Source: JBHWPB01 sp043424675 (GTDB lineage Bacteria; Bacillota; Bacilli; Lactobacillales; Carnobacteriaceae_A). From it: a stretch of DNA of 40,671 bases. The position numbers were made by a program, and so were the translations under genes. The first letter of the stretch is position 1. Each line of letters begins with the position of its first letter. Below, one piece after another: positions 22,460 to 31,767 of the stretch. The stretch covers positions 1 through 40,671 of the forward strand of contig JBHWPB010000035.1 in NCBI GenBank assembly GCA_043424675.1, read 5' to 3'. The notes below the pieces were generated by a model, which ran no database searches, was not told the DNA's origin, and was given only the letters and a program-made list of their open reading frames with translations.

Positions 22460-24442
22460 TTATTCTTCCACTCCTTCTTCTGATACTTCTTCGAGGTGTA
22501 CTTTTTCATTTTCTAAAATACTGCCCTCTTCTTCCAATGTGAACTCCACATTTTCTTCAATCCATTTACGTCTCGGTTCAACCTTGTTCCCCATCAAGAC
22601 GCTGACTCTTTTTTCTGAAAGTGCCAAGTCATCGATGTTAACTTGGATCAAAGTACGCGTCTCTGGATCCATTGTCGTTTCCCAGAGCTGGTCTGCATTC
22701 ATCTCTCCCAGACCTTTATAACGCTGCAGATTATAGTTCTTTCCAAAATCTTCTAATTCTTCTTCTAACTCTTCGTCCGTCCAAGCGTAAGCAGATTTTT
22801 CGTTCTTTCCTGAACCTTGTGTCACTTTGTAGAGAGGAGGCAGTGCCAAGTATACTTTACCTGCTTCAATCAGAGGTTTCATATAACGATAGAAGAAAGT
22901 CAATAAGAGGACTTGAATATGGGCGCCATCCGTGTCCGCGTCCGTCATAATGATAACTTTATCATAATTCGAGTCCTGGACATCAAACTCCGCACCGACC
23001 CCTGCTCCAACAGTGTAAATAATGGTCGCTATTTCTTTATTTTTTTGGATATCTTCTATCGAGGCTCGTTCTGTGTTGATGACCTTTCCGCGCAGAGGCA
23101 GAATAGCTTGAAACTTTCTGTCGCGTCCCTGCTTAGCCGATCCACCAGCAGAGTCCCCCTCAACAAGAAAGAGCTCATTTTTCTTCGAATTTTTACTCTG
23201 AGCAGGTGTCAGTTTCCCAGAAAGTAGGGCTTCGCCATGCTTTTTATTCTTGCTGTTACGTGAACTTTCACGCGCCTTGCGTGCAGCTTCTCTTGCATCT
23301 CTAGCTTTTAAGGCCTTGCGGACAATATCTTTACTTATTTCACCATTTTCAGCTAGAGTAATTCCAAATTGTTCATAAGCGATTTGTTCTGTTGCAGAAC
23401 GAGCTTGAGGCGTCCCGAGCTTGCTCTTGGTCTGTCCTTCAAATTGAAGGATACTTTCCGGAATACGCACAGAAAGAACGACGACAATACCTTCTCGGAT
23501 ATCAGACCCATCTAAATTCTTGTCTTTCTCCTTCAATTGACCTGTTCTGCGCGCGTACTCGTTAAAAGCACGCGTAAGACCTGTCTTAAGGCCGATTTCA
23601 TGAGTCCCGCCATCAATCGTACGAACATTATTGACAAAAGAAAAGATATTTTCTGCATACGCATCATTATATTGAAGAGCAGCTTCTACTTCGATTCCGT
23701 TCACTTCCTCCTCGAAATAAGCCACATCTGTCAAAACATCTTTATCTTCATTGATATAACGGACAAAATCTTTAATTCCATCTTCAAAATGAAAGGTTTG
23801 TTCAGTTTCCGTGCGTTCATCAACAATTGTCATTTTTACATTTTTCAATAAAAAAGCGGATTCACGTAAACGTTCGCTGATAATATCATAAGAAAATTCA
23901 ATATCCTTAAAAATTTCTGGATCAGGTAAAAAGCGGACTGTAGTTCCAGTATTAGTTTTTGTGGTCGTTCCTGTTTCTTCTAAACCTCCAACAGGTTGTC
24001 CTCCATTTTTGAAAGCTTGTTCATAAATTTTTCCGTCGCGTCTGACTGAAACAACTAATCTTTCTGAGAGTGCATTAACAACACTTGCTCCTACTCCGTG
24101 AAGACCTCCAGATGTTTTATAACCTCCTTCTTGCCCAAATTTTCCTCCCGCGTGTAAAACGGTAAAAATAACTTGGATAGTCGGCACACCAGATTCGTGC
24201 ATTCCTGTTGGCATACCTCTTCCGTTGTCTCTGATAGAAATACTATTATCCTTATGTATTTTGACATTGACTTCATCAGCAAATCCCGACAAAGCTTCGT
24301 CAACCGCATTGTCTATAATTTCAAAGGCTAAATGATTCATACCTCTTGAGTCTGTTGAACCAATGTACATTCCAGGTCTTTTTCGGACGGCTTCCAGCCC
24401 CTCTAGAACCTGTATGGATTGATCATCATATTGTTGTGTCAT
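22460..24442 (-). CDS. parE: DNA topoisomerase IV subunit B
   Basis: 660 residues. The GHKL ATPase half shows EIIDNAVDEAL, DNGRGMP, GGLHGVGASVVNALS; the TOPRIM half shows LVEGDSAGGSAKQGRDR, PLRGKVINTE and MTDADTDGAHI. LYKVTQGS and QRYKGLGEMNADQLWETTMD follow as in all type IIA subunits. The ATG follows AAGGAG. It is first in the parE-parC operon and divergent from plsY. A TATAAT on the minus strand at 24604-24609 could be its promoter, with a poor -35 box. Confidence 0.96.
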   Translation of the reverse strand: MTQQYDDQSIQVLEGLEAVRKRPGMYIGSTDSRGMNHLAFEIIDNAVDEALSGFADEVNVKIHKDNSISIRDNGRGMPTGMHESGVPTIQVIFTVLHAGGKFGQEGGYKTSGGLHGVGASVVNALSERLVVSVRRDGKIYEQAFKNGGQPVGGLEETGTTTKTNTGTTVRFLPDPEIFKDIEFSYDIISERLRESAFLLKNVKMTIVDERTETEQTFHFEDGIKDFVRYINEDKDVLTDVAYFEEEVNGIEVEAALQYNDAYAENIFSFVNNVRTIDGGTHEIGLKTGLTRAFNEYARRTGQLKEKDKNLDGSDIREGIVVVLSVRIPESILQFEGQTKSKLGTPQARSATEQIAYEQFGITLAENGEISKDIVRKALKARDAREAARKARESSRNSKNKKHGEALLSGKLTPAQSKNSKKNELFLVEGDSAGGSAKQGRDRKFQAILPLRGKVINTERASIEDIQKNKEIATIIYTVGAGVGAEFDVQDSNYDKVIIMTDADTDGAHIQVLLLTFFYRYMKPLIEAGKVYLALPPLYKVTQGSGKNEKSAYAWTDEELEEELEDFGKNYNLQRYKGLGEMNADQLWETTMDPETRTLIQVNIDDLALSEKRVSVLMGNKVEPRRKWIEENVEFTLEEEGSILENEKVHLEEVSEEGVEE

Positions 24443-24797
24443 TGAAAATACTCCTTATTTAAGTTATCTTTAAAAGCATATGTTATATTTAGTTAAGTGA
24501 ATGAAATTTAAGCGTTTGTTTAGAATCTTATCGATTAGTTTATGTGTCTTTCTATTCACGCAACTAAGTCAAGAAGCTTAGTTATAAGCCTCTTAACTCT
24601 CCTATTATACATTAATTCTCTGATTAGCGAAAGTTTGTTCGTATTGGACAAAGATAGTCAGACTATTTAACTGTAGCTTTAAGAATATAACGGTTGTGAC
24701 TGACAAATGCAAATGAGTCTTTAGTATGCATATAGCCGATCTTATTATTAAATGATCGTAATCAACATGATAATGAAAATATTGATGAGGTGCAAAA
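24443..24797. other. Divergent intergenic region parE / plsY
   Basis: 355 bases, AT-rich, without an open frame that has a ribosome site. A minus-strand TATAAT (24604-24609) may serve parE. In that leader AACTAAG and CTTAGTT (about 24561-24582) form a 7-bp hairpin with an 8-base loop. Nearer plsY, CGATC and GATCG flank a 12-base AT tract. I see no known riboswitch and no convincing -35/-10 pair for plsY. Confidence 0.5.
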
Positions 24798-25424
24798 ATG
24801 ATTTGGAAAGTAATACTCTGTTCTATTCTTGCTTACTTACTTGGTTCTATCCCTTCAGGAGTTTGGATCGGTAAATATGTTTATGATATCGATATTCGAT
24901 CAGTCGGCAGTAAAAACACGGGAACGACGAATGCTTTCCGTGCATTCGGACCTGTAGGGGGCGTGCTTGTCTTCCTTGCTGACTTCTTGAAAGGTGCTCT
25001 TGCTGTTTGGATTCCGGTGTGGTTAGGCGTCGACTTTATCCACCCGCTCTTTTTTGGGGTCATCGCGACCCTAGGCCACGCCTATCCTGTTTTTTCTAAT
25101 TTTAAGGGCGGTAAAGCTGTGGCTACGGCTGCAGGCATCGCTTTTGCTTACAGTCCGCCTTTTCTCCTTCTCAACTTAGGTATCTTTTTTCTGGTCCTCT
25201 TTTTATCCAGCACAGTCAGTTTATCGAGTATTTTGGCAATCATCACCGCTTTTTTTACATCATTTTATTTTCAAGATTCTCTTCTCACTGTTTTGATTTT
25301 TATAGTAATGGCTCTTGTTATATATCGACACCGTGAAAATATAAAAAGAATCATCAATAATGAAGAATCTATGGTGAGTTTCGGATTAGGGAACTATTTA
25401 AGAAATACTAACAAAAAGGAATGA
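24798..25424 (+). CDS. plsY: Acyl-phosphate:glycerol-3-phosphate acyltransferase PlsY
   Basis: 208-residue integral membrane enzyme with about five membrane segments. The three conserved loop motifs are present: GSIPSGVWIGK near residue 16, GSKNTGTTNAFR near 37, and GHAYPVFSNFKGGKAVAT near 95, along with DFLKG. It acylates glycerol-3-phosphate from acyl-phosphate made by PlsX, the first committed step of phospholipid synthesis. The ATG follows GAGGTG. It is monocistronic and ends at a strong terminator. Its position beside parE is conserved among lactic acid bacteria. Confidence 0.96.
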   Translation: MIWKVILCSILAYLLGSIPSGVWIGKYVYDIDIRSVGSKNTGTTNAFRAFGPVGGVLVFLADFLKGALAVWIPVWLGVDFIHPLFFGVIATLGHAYPVFSNFKGGKAVATAAGIAFAYSPPFLLLNLGIFFLVLFLSSTVSLSSILAIITAFFTSFYFQDSLLTVLIFIVMALVIYRHRENIKRIINNEESMVSFGLGNYLRNTNKKE

Positions 25425-25437
25425 AGATAAACAGGCT

Positions 25438-25485
25438 AAAAGCGTAAGATAGGTAGTGTAAACTACGATATCTTACGCTTTTTTT
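25438..25485. terminator. Bidirectional terminator between plsY and hslU
   Basis: AAAGCGTAAGATA pairs perfectly with TATCTTACGCTTT, with an inner GTAG/CTAC helix, and ends in TTTTTTT. It lies between convergent plsY and hslU. Confidence 0.92.
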
Positions 25486-25499
25486 AGTATTTATAGAAA

Positions 25500-26909
25500 T
25501 TAAAGAATATAACGACTTAAATCTTCATCTTCAGCAATATCTGCTACTTTCTCATCGACATACTCAGCAGTGATGGTCACTTCTCCGCCTGTCATGTCAG
25601 GTGATTCGAAGAGTAACTCTTCTAGTACTTTCTCTAATATCGTGTGTAAACGTCTTGCACCTATATTTTCTGTATCATTATTTAAGTTATAAGCAATTTC
25701 GGCAATACGTTCAATAGATTCATGACTGAATTGCACAGCGATATTCTCTGTAGCTAATAAAGCTTGATATTGTTTAATTAAAGCGTTATTAGGCTCGGTT
25801 AAGATACGGAAGAAATCTTCGTCCGTTAAATCATCGAGCTCGACACGAATAGGGAAACGTCCCTGTAGCTCCGGAATCAAGTCATTTGGCTTGGACATGG
25901 AGAATGCTCCTGAGCCGATAAATAAAATATGATCCGTCTTAATATTTCCATATTTTGTCTGGACGGTTGTACCTTCTACGATCGGCAGAATATCGCGCTG
26001 CACTCCTTCACGAGAAACTTCGCCCGATTGTTCATTTTTTGAAGTTATTTTATCAATCTCATCAAGGAAAATAATTCCTGAATTTTGAGCGAGTTTGATT
26101 GCCTCGCCTTGAATATCTTCTACTTTAACCATTTTATCTCTTTCTTCATCCGTGAAGATATCGACCGCTTCTTCAACAGTTACTGTACGTTCTACACGAC
26201 GTTCAGGCTGCAGTGCTGAAAGGGAGCTCAAGTCAATGCCCATCTGCTCAAGACCGGGGTTCATTCCACCCATAGGCTGTTTATTTTCTGCAACAGAGAT
26301 CGTTACTTCTTCATGGAGACGGCGGCCATTCTTGATATCCTGTACGATTTCTTCTCTCTCTTTTTCTAACTCTGGAGTGACTTCCTCTTCTTCTTGTTGC
26401 TGCTGGAAGAAACCTTGACCTTCCCCGCCCATGTTTTGCATCAGTTGGCCAAAGGGATTATTTCCGTAGTTTGATGACTTTTTCTCTCCTGGGGCCAGAG
26501 CTTTCGCAACACGTTTAATCGCATTGTTTCTAGCTTCTGGCGTAATTCTCTCTTGTTTTTCTTGACGGATGATACGAATCGCCTGTTCTACCAAGTCACG
26601 CACCATGGATTCGACATCACGGCCGATATAACCTACTTCCGTAAATTTTGTAGCTTCTACTTTGGTGAAAGGAGCTTTAACGATATGAGCCAGGCGGCGG
26701 GCTATTTCAGTTTTCCCTACCCCCGTGGGTCCAATCATCAATATATTTTTGGGCGTAATCTCCTCTTGCATCTGGTCATCCAGCTGCAGTCGACGGTAGC
26801 GGTTTCTCAGCGCTACAGCCACTGCTTTTTTAGCCTCATCTTGACCGATGATATATTCATCTAGGGCATCGACAACTTCTTTTGGTGTCATATCTGCTTC
26901 TGAAATCAT
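25500..26909 (-). CDS. hslU: HslU (ClpY) ATPase of the HslUV protease
   Basis: 469-residue AAA+ unfoldase. Walker A is GPTGVGKTE (60-68), preceded by DEYIIGQDEAKKAVAVALRNR; the pore motif is VGYIGRDVES; Walker B is IIFLDEIDKI; sensor 2 lies in ENIGARRLHTILE. It ends in LSRYIL, the C-terminal tail that inserts into HslV. The I domain (~130-235) holds a Gln/Glu/Met-rich insert (QQQQEEEE) typical of variation in this region. The ATG overlaps the hslV stop (ATGA), coupling the two subunits. Confidence 0.96.
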   Translation of the reverse strand: MISEADMTPKEVVDALDEYIIGQDEAKKAVAVALRNRYRRLQLDDQMQEEITPKNILMIGPTGVGKTEIARRLAHIVKAPFTKVEATKFTEVGYIGRDVESMVRDLVEQAIRIIRQEKQERITPEARNNAIKRVAKALAPGEKKSSNYGNNPFGQLMQNMGGEGQGFFQQQQEEEEVTPELEKEREEIVQDIKNGRRLHEEVTISVAENKQPMGGMNPGLEQMGIDLSSLSALQPERRVERTVTVEEAVDIFTDEERDKMVKVEDIQGEAIKLAQNSGIIFLDEIDKITSKNEQSGEVSREGVQRDILPIVEGTTVQTKYGNIKTDHILFIGSGAFSMSKPNDLIPELQGRFPIRVELDDLTDEDFFRILTEPNNALIKQYQALLATENIAVQFSHESIERIAEIAYNLNNDTENIGARRLHTILEKVLEELLFESPDMTGGEVTITAEYVDEKVADIAEDEDLSRYIL

Positions 26910-27457
26910 CCTTCGTCCTCCTCAAAACTCTCTACAATAACAGAATGGTTCGTATACACATCGATATCTGCAGCAATGTGTAAACTCTTCTCAGCGATCT
27001 CGCTGGCTGTCATGTCTGGGGCACTCGCCTTCAAGGCACGAGCTGCCGCTAAGGCATAGTTACCGCCTGAACCTACTGCTAAAATGCCATCGTCTGGTGA
27101 AATGACTTCTCCGCTTCCTGATACTAAAAGCATATCGTTCACATCCATCACGATGAGCAGCGCTTCTAAGTTCTGCATCATTTTATCTCCGCGCCATTCT
27201 TTCGCAACTTCTACTGCTGACCGCATGAGGTTTCCGTTATATTTATTTAAATAGTCTTCGAATTTTTCTTCTAGGGTAAAGGCATCGGCCACACTTCCTG
27301 CAAATCCTACAATGACTTCATCATTGTAGAGGCGACGTACTTTTTGAGCCTTACCCTTCATCATGACAGTTTCACCCATCGTTACTTGACCGTCTCCGGC
27401 CATAGCACTCTTACCATTATGGTCTACTGCTAATATCGTAGTTGCATGAAAATCCAT
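26906..27457 (-). CDS. hslV: HslV (ClpQ) peptidase subunit
   Basis: 183-residue proteasome-beta-like peptidase. Motifs AGDGQVTMG, KVRRLYNDEVIVGFAGSVAD and AVGSGGNYALAAARAL match the family. The N terminus is MDFHATTI: E. coli HslV begins M-TTI, while Bacillus ClpQ has Ser directly after Met. Here residue 2 is Asp, so the nucleophile would have to be Thr6 (or Thr7) after removal of a short propeptide, or activity is altered. A stop codon two codons upstream rules out an upstream extension. The ribosome site is weak. Second gene after xerC (25-base gap). Confidence 0.95.
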   Translation of the reverse strand: MDFHATTILAVDHNGKSAMAGDGQVTMGETVMMKGKAQKVRRLYNDEVIVGFAGSVADAFTLEEKFEDYLNKYNGNLMRSAVEVAKEWRGDKMMQNLEALLIVMDVNDMLLVSGSGEVISPDDGILAVGSGGNYALAAARALKASAPDMTASEIAEKSLHIAADIDVYTNHSVIVESFEEDEG

Positions 27458-27482
27458 ACTTCACTTTCACTTCTCTTTCTGT

Positions 27483-28391
27483 TTATTGTTTGTTCGCTCT
27501 CGGAAAAAACTTTTTATAATCTGCCTGCAGATGTTCTTTTGTAACATGTGTATAAATTTGGGTTGAAGATAAAGAGGCGTGACCCAACAACTCTTGAACC
27601 GTCCGCATATCTGCCCCATTATCTAGCAAATGTGTTGCAAAAGAGTGGCGTATCATATGCGGATGTAAATTTGCTGTTAGACTCGTCTTTTTGATAACTT
27701 CTTTGAGTATATATTGCACTCCACCAGCTGTCAACGGATCACCATGATGGTTTATAAAGAGATAATCATGTTCTTTCTGATGGTGATTCATTATTGGTCT
27801 TCTGCCCTCTTTTAAGTACTCCTTGATACTTTCCGCTGCGAAATGCCCAAAGGGGACATAACGTTGTTTATTTCCCTTTCCTTTTACGAATAAAAGGCCC
27901 ATCTCAAAATCGATATCCTCTATATGGACATTGACACACTCGTTCACGCGGATACCTGTACCATACAATAACTCTAACAGAGCTGTATTACGAAAGTCTA
28001 AGGGTTTCGACCCTCTCGTTGCTTCAAATAACTCTTTCATTTCTTCTTCGTATAAAAAAGAGGGCAAGTCCAAGCCTTGTTTTCTGATATTGAGATAAGA
28101 AAAGGGATTTTCTTCAACTTCTCCGTTGTTTAATAAAAACTGATAAAAAGATCTGAGAGATGATATTTTTCGTGATATTGAATTTCTAGAATACTCTTGA
28201 TCCGTTAAAAAGCCGAGATAGACTCTGGCATCCGTTGTGGAGACTACAAGCAGCTCGCTGTCTCCAGTATTTCTTAAAAATTCACTGAAATCAGACACAT
28301 CTTTACTATAAGCTTCTATTGTTAAAGCTGAATAATGTTTTTCATTTTTTAAATAGGAGCTGAAAATCTCAATCCAACCTTTACTCTTCAC
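27483..28391 (-). CDS. xerC: Tyrosine recombinase XerC (GTG start)
   Basis: 302 residues with N-terminal SAM-like domain and C-terminal catalytic domain. Catalytic residues: Arg in GTGIRVNE, Lys in GKGNKQR, HMIRHSFATHLL (His-x-x-Arg), LGHAS and nucleophile Tyr in STQIYTHV. With XerD it resolves chromosome dimers at dif. The GTG at 28391 follows GGAGGG at eight bases. Its place in the topA-xerC-hslV-hslU string identifies the chromosomal XerC and not a phage integrase. trmFO, which lies between topA and xerC in Bacillus, is absent. Confidence 0.95.
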   Translation of the reverse strand: MKSKGWIEIFSSYLKNEKHYSALTIEAYSKDVSDFSEFLRNTGDSELLVVSTTDARVYLGFLTDQEYSRNSISRKISSLRSFYQFLLNNGEVEENPFSYLNIRKQGLDLPSFLYEEEMKELFEATRGSKPLDFRNTALLELLYGTGIRVNECVNVHIEDIDFEMGLLFVKGKGNKQRYVPFGHFAAESIKEYLKEGRRPIMNHHQKEHDYLFINHHGDPLTAGGVQYILKEVIKKTSLTANLHPHMIRHSFATHLLDNGADMRTVQELLGHASLSSTQIYTHVTKEHLQADYKKFFPRANKQ

Positions 28392-28498
28392 CTTATCATC
28401 CCTCCATAAAGTACCATAATTTATCGTATCATATCTCGATATTTAAGAAAAGTTATTTGTAAGGCAGCAGATTCGGTTACCTCAGGTACTTCCATATC

Positions 28499-28532
28499 AA
28501 AAAATTGACCCTTTTTGAGTTAAAAGGGTCAA
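28499..28532 (-). terminator. Terminator of topA
   Basis: Minus-strand TTGACCCTTTT pairs perfectly with AAAAGGGTCAA and continues into TTTTT. It follows the topA stop at 28550 by 17 bases and separates topA from xerC. Confidence 0.9.
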
Positions 28533-28549
28533 TGAGTTCATAAGCTATG

Positions 28550-30637
28550 TCAGCGTTGGACTTCTTCTTCATAATCGCCATTCGGACAAACTACTTGAGT
28601 ACTGCCGCGTTTCTTTTTCTCTACGAGGTAAGTATCGCATTTTGGACAGTCTCTTCCGATAGGCTTATCCCAACTTGAAAAATCACAGTCTGGATATCGG
28701 CTGCATCCCCAGAATACACGATTTTTCTTAGTTTTGCGTTCTACCACATCGCCTTCGCCGCATTTTGGACAGTCGACCCCTATTTTTTTCAAAATAGGTT
28801 TGACATTGCGGCAATCTGGGAAGTTAGAGCAACCGTAAAACTTACCATAACGCCCCAGCTTAATGACCATGGGGTTGCCGCAGACGTCACAATCAAATCC
28901 TGCTGGCTCGTCTTTGATCTCAATCTCTTCTGCATTCTCTTTCGCGTATTCAATTTCTTTATGGAAAGGACGGTAGAAGTTGTCGATAACTTGACGCCAC
29001 TCTTTTTCGCCTTCTTCAATGTTATCGAGATCTTCTTCCATTTCCGCTGTAAATTCGACATCTACAATATTAGGGAAGTATTTAGATACAATATCGTTAA
29101 CGATTTCACCGAGTTCAGTTGGAACGAAACGCTTGCCGTTCATCGTCACATAGTAACGCCTTCTCAACGTTTCAAGAGTTGGTGAATATGTTGACGGACG
29201 TCCTACCCCTTCTTCTTCTAAAGTTTTAACCAGAGAAGCTTCATTGAAACGAGCAGGCGGCTGAGTGAAATGTTGCGAAGGTTCAATTTTATCTGCTTGA
29301 ACCGTATCTCCTTTTTCCAGCTCAGGAAGAATATTATCTTTATTTTTCTTTCCTTGATCTTTATATACTTTTAAGAAACCGTCAAAACGCTGAATCGAAC
29401 CATTTGCTCTGAACACTACTCCGTTTTGCTCCAGATCTAAACGTACGGTATCGAAAACTGCTGAAGTCATCTGACTTGCTACAAAGCGAGACCATATCAA
29501 GTTATAAAGTTTGTATTGATCTTTAGAAAGGGAGCTTTCGATGTCTTTAGGCATAATTGTGACATCTGTCGGACGAATTGCCTCATGGGCATCCTGATTT
29601 CCAGCAGACTGCTTATCTTTACGTGGTTTGTTTCGAGAATATGTTGATCCATATTCTTTATTGATAAAATCATGCGCTTTCGTTCTCATCGTATCCGATA
29701 TACGAGTGGAATCTGTACGCATGTAAGTGATAAGTCCAGTTTTTCCACCTTTACCTATCTTAACACCTTCATAGAGCTGCTGCGCCACGCTCATTGTTTT
29801 TCTCGTTCTGAAGTTCAAACGATTTGCGGCATCTTGCTGCAGGCTGGAGGTTGTAAAAGGGGGTCTTGGATTACGGCGGCGTTTACTTTTGTTAACAGAC
29901 TGGACAATCCAATCTTCATCTGTGTCTAAACGGTCGAGCACTTGATCGACTTCTTCTTCAGTCTTCAAGTCCGCCTTGCTACCATCTACTTCTCTTAAAG
30001 AAGCTTCGAATTTATCTTTATCTTTTTTAAATATTCCCGAAATTTCCCAGTATTCTTCTGGTGTGAAATTACGAATTTCTTTTTCGCGATCAATGATAAT
30101 CTTTAAAGCTACGGATTGAACGCGTCCCGCACTTAAGCCACTTTTCACTTTATCCCATAAAATCGGACTGATTTCATATCCAACGATACGATCTAACACT
30201 CTTCGTGCTTGTTGAGCATCTACGAGATCTTTATTGATGCTGCGCGGGTTGTCGAAAGACGCTTTGACTGCGTCTTCAGTGATTTCATTAAATACAATTC
30301 TATTGTCCGCTTCTGGATCAAGCTCTAAAGTTTTTCCAATATGCCATGCGATGGCCTCTCCTTCGCGGTCCGGGTCGGAGGCAAGATAAATATTTTCAGC
30401 TTTCTTAGCATGTCTCTTTAAATCTTGAATCACAGGCCCTTTCCCCCGCACAGTTATATAGTCTGGTTCATAGTCATTTTCAAAATCGATACCCATTCGG
30501 CTCTTTGGCAAGTCTTTCACGTGGCCAACACTAGCCACTACTGTGTAATCTTTTCCCAGATAACGCTCGATTGTTTCTGCTTTAGCCGGGGATTCCACAA
30601 TGACTAAATTTTTCTTCGTTTTTTTCTTCTTAGCCAT
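28550..30637 (-). CDS. topA: DNA topoisomerase I
   Basis: 695-residue type IA topoisomerase that relaxes negative supercoils. TOPRIM is at the N terminus (VIVESPAKAETIERYLG, DPDREGEAIAWH); the active-site Tyr is in TYMRTDSTR; GVGRPSTYSPTLETL follows. Three C-terminal zinc ribbons: two are complete (CDVCG...CSNFPDC and CPKCG...CSRYPDC), while the third has only three cysteines (CPKC then CPNGDY), Gly standing for the last. The ATG follows AGAGGAG. It has its own promoter at 30690-30718 and its own terminator. Confidence 0.97.
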   Translation of the reverse strand: MAKKKKTKKNLVIVESPAKAETIERYLGKDYTVVASVGHVKDLPKSRMGIDFENDYEPDYITVRGKGPVIQDLKRHAKKAENIYLASDPDREGEAIAWHIGKTLELDPEADNRIVFNEITEDAVKASFDNPRSINKDLVDAQQARRVLDRIVGYEISPILWDKVKSGLSAGRVQSVALKIIIDREKEIRNFTPEEYWEISGIFKKDKDKFEASLREVDGSKADLKTEEEVDQVLDRLDTDEDWIVQSVNKSKRRRNPRPPFTTSSLQQDAANRLNFRTRKTMSVAQQLYEGVKIGKGGKTGLITYMRTDSTRISDTMRTKAHDFINKEYGSTYSRNKPRKDKQSAGNQDAHEAIRPTDVTIMPKDIESSLSKDQYKLYNLIWSRFVASQMTSAVFDTVRLDLEQNGVVFRANGSIQRFDGFLKVYKDQGKKNKDNILPELEKGDTVQADKIEPSQHFTQPPARFNEASLVKTLEEEGVGRPSTYSPTLETLRRRYYVTMNGKRFVPTELGEIVNDIVSKYFPNIVDVEFTAEMEEDLDNIEEGEKEWRQVIDNFYRPFHKEIEYAKENAEEIEIKDEPAGFDCDVCGNPMVIKLGRYGKFYGCSNFPDCRNVKPILKKIGVDCPKCGEGDVVERKTKKNRVFWGCSRYPDCDFSSWDKPIGRDCPKCDTYLVEKKKRGSTQVVCPNGDYEEEVQR

Positions 30638-30689
30638 GGAATTCTCCTCTCAATGTCTCTATATCACTTTTCGTTACCAAATCGCTAGT

Positions 30690-30718
30690 ATCTTATGTAA
30701 ATCATTTTAATTTGTCAA
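30690..30718 (-). promoter_or_regulatory. Promoter of topA
   Basis: Minus-strand TTGACA (30713-30718), a 17-base spacer and TAAGAT (30690-30695). The transcript would start about 45 bases before the ATG. Confidence 0.8.
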
Positions 30719-30828
30719 ATATTTTCTTTTAAGCTTTTTTACGAGTTCTATCTTAATACGTAAAAAAATCGAGTGGTCTCTGCTCCTTATCAAGGTCTCA
30801 AAAAAGAGAGTGGGATTTTATCTATCTT

Positions 30829-31701
30829 TCACAAAGGCAAATCTTCTAAAACATCCGAAGCTGTTAAAACTAATTTTGCTCCATGTTTGATTAAATCATT
30901 CGTGCCTATAGAAAGCTCTTGAAAGATAGTTCCAGGTACAGCAAACACTTCTCGCCCTTCATTCAGAGCGATATTAGAAGTAATCAGGCTTCCACTGCGA
31001 TATTCTGCTTCGATGACCACCGTACCAAAAGACAGCCCTGCAATAATCCGATTGCGCATCGGAAAGTGTGCTCTGTCGGGGCCCGTGTCCAGAGGATATT
31101 CTGATAAGAGAAGGTGATTCCAAGCTATTTGCTGCTGAAGGTTTTTATTTTCTCGGGGATAGACGATATTCAACCCTGTCCCAAGGACTGCGATGGTTTT
31201 GCCATTGTTCTCTATAGCTTCTCTATGAGCAAAGGTATCAATGCCACGCGCTCCACCACTAACAATCGCAAGCCTTTGAGCTGTAAAATCTGGCATTAGC
31301 TTTTTCAATACAGCCTGACCGTAATTGGTTCCTTTTCTAGAACCGACGATACTTAACATAGGAGCAGCTAATAGAGTAATATCTCCCGCATAAAAAAGAC
31401 CTAGAGGCGGGTTGTATATCTCTTTGAGCTGGTCAGGATAATATGAGTCTTCTATAAAAAGCCAGTTTCCTCCCTCACGCTTTAATTTTTCCCAACTTTT
31501 TTCTAAATCAAATTTTTCTAAAAAAGTGAGTAAATTGGCTTTTTTTTCTCTTTTGATCTGACTTTCTACTATTGTAGTGTAGAAAGAGAGAGACTCTCGA
31601 TAATGAGATAAAATTTTGTGCTTTTCTTCTATAGTCAGAGCGGGGTAATGAGCCAGAGCAAAACCGACATCTTTCCGCGAGTAGTGAGTGCGTATTTCCA
31701 T
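30829..31701 (-). CDS. dprA: DNA processing protein DprA (Smf)
   Basis: 290 residues. The Rossmann-like DprA core is clear: SIVGSRKGTNYG, IVSGGARGIDTFAHREA, AVLGTGLNIVYPREN, LLSEYP, HFPMRNRIIAGLS, EAEYRSGSLIT and AVPGTIF. It loads RecA on incoming single-stranded DNA during transformation; most Firmicutes keep it whether or not competence is known. No C-terminal winged-helix extension is present. The ATG at 31701 follows AAGAAGTGA (weak). An in-frame GTG at 31746 has no ribosome site. It lies 66 bases after rnhB in the same direction. Confidence 0.94.
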   Translation of the reverse strand: MEIRTHYSRKDVGFALAHYPALTIEEKHKILSHYRESLSFYTTIVESQIKREKKANLLTFLEKFDLEKSWEKLKREGGNWLFIEDSYYPDQLKEIYNPPLGLFYAGDITLLAAPMLSIVGSRKGTNYGQAVLKKLMPDFTAQRLAIVSGGARGIDTFAHREAIENNGKTIAVLGTGLNIVYPRENKNLQQQIAWNHLLLSEYPLDTGPDRAHFPMRNRIIAGLSFGTVVIEAEYRSGSLITSNIALNEGREVFAVPGTIFQELSIGTNDLIKHGAKLVLTASDVLEDLPL

Positions 31702-31767
31702 AATTTTCACTTCTTTTCTTAAGGGTTTATTTATAAAATACGTCACTTTTACATCATTTTACGAAAA

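Noticed and set aside
20007..24442. Gyrase (gyrB-gyrA) instead of topoisomerase IV
   Set aside because: No GyrA-box is visible in the C-terminal domain, and the pair lies beside plsY, the usual parE-parC location in this order; gyrBA normally follows recF near oriC.
30774..30800. GGTCTC direct repeat and CCTTATCAAGG mini-palindrome between dprA and topA as a terminator
   Set aside because: The GGTCTC copies are direct, not inverted, the palindrome has only a 4-bp stem, and no T run follows in the right place.
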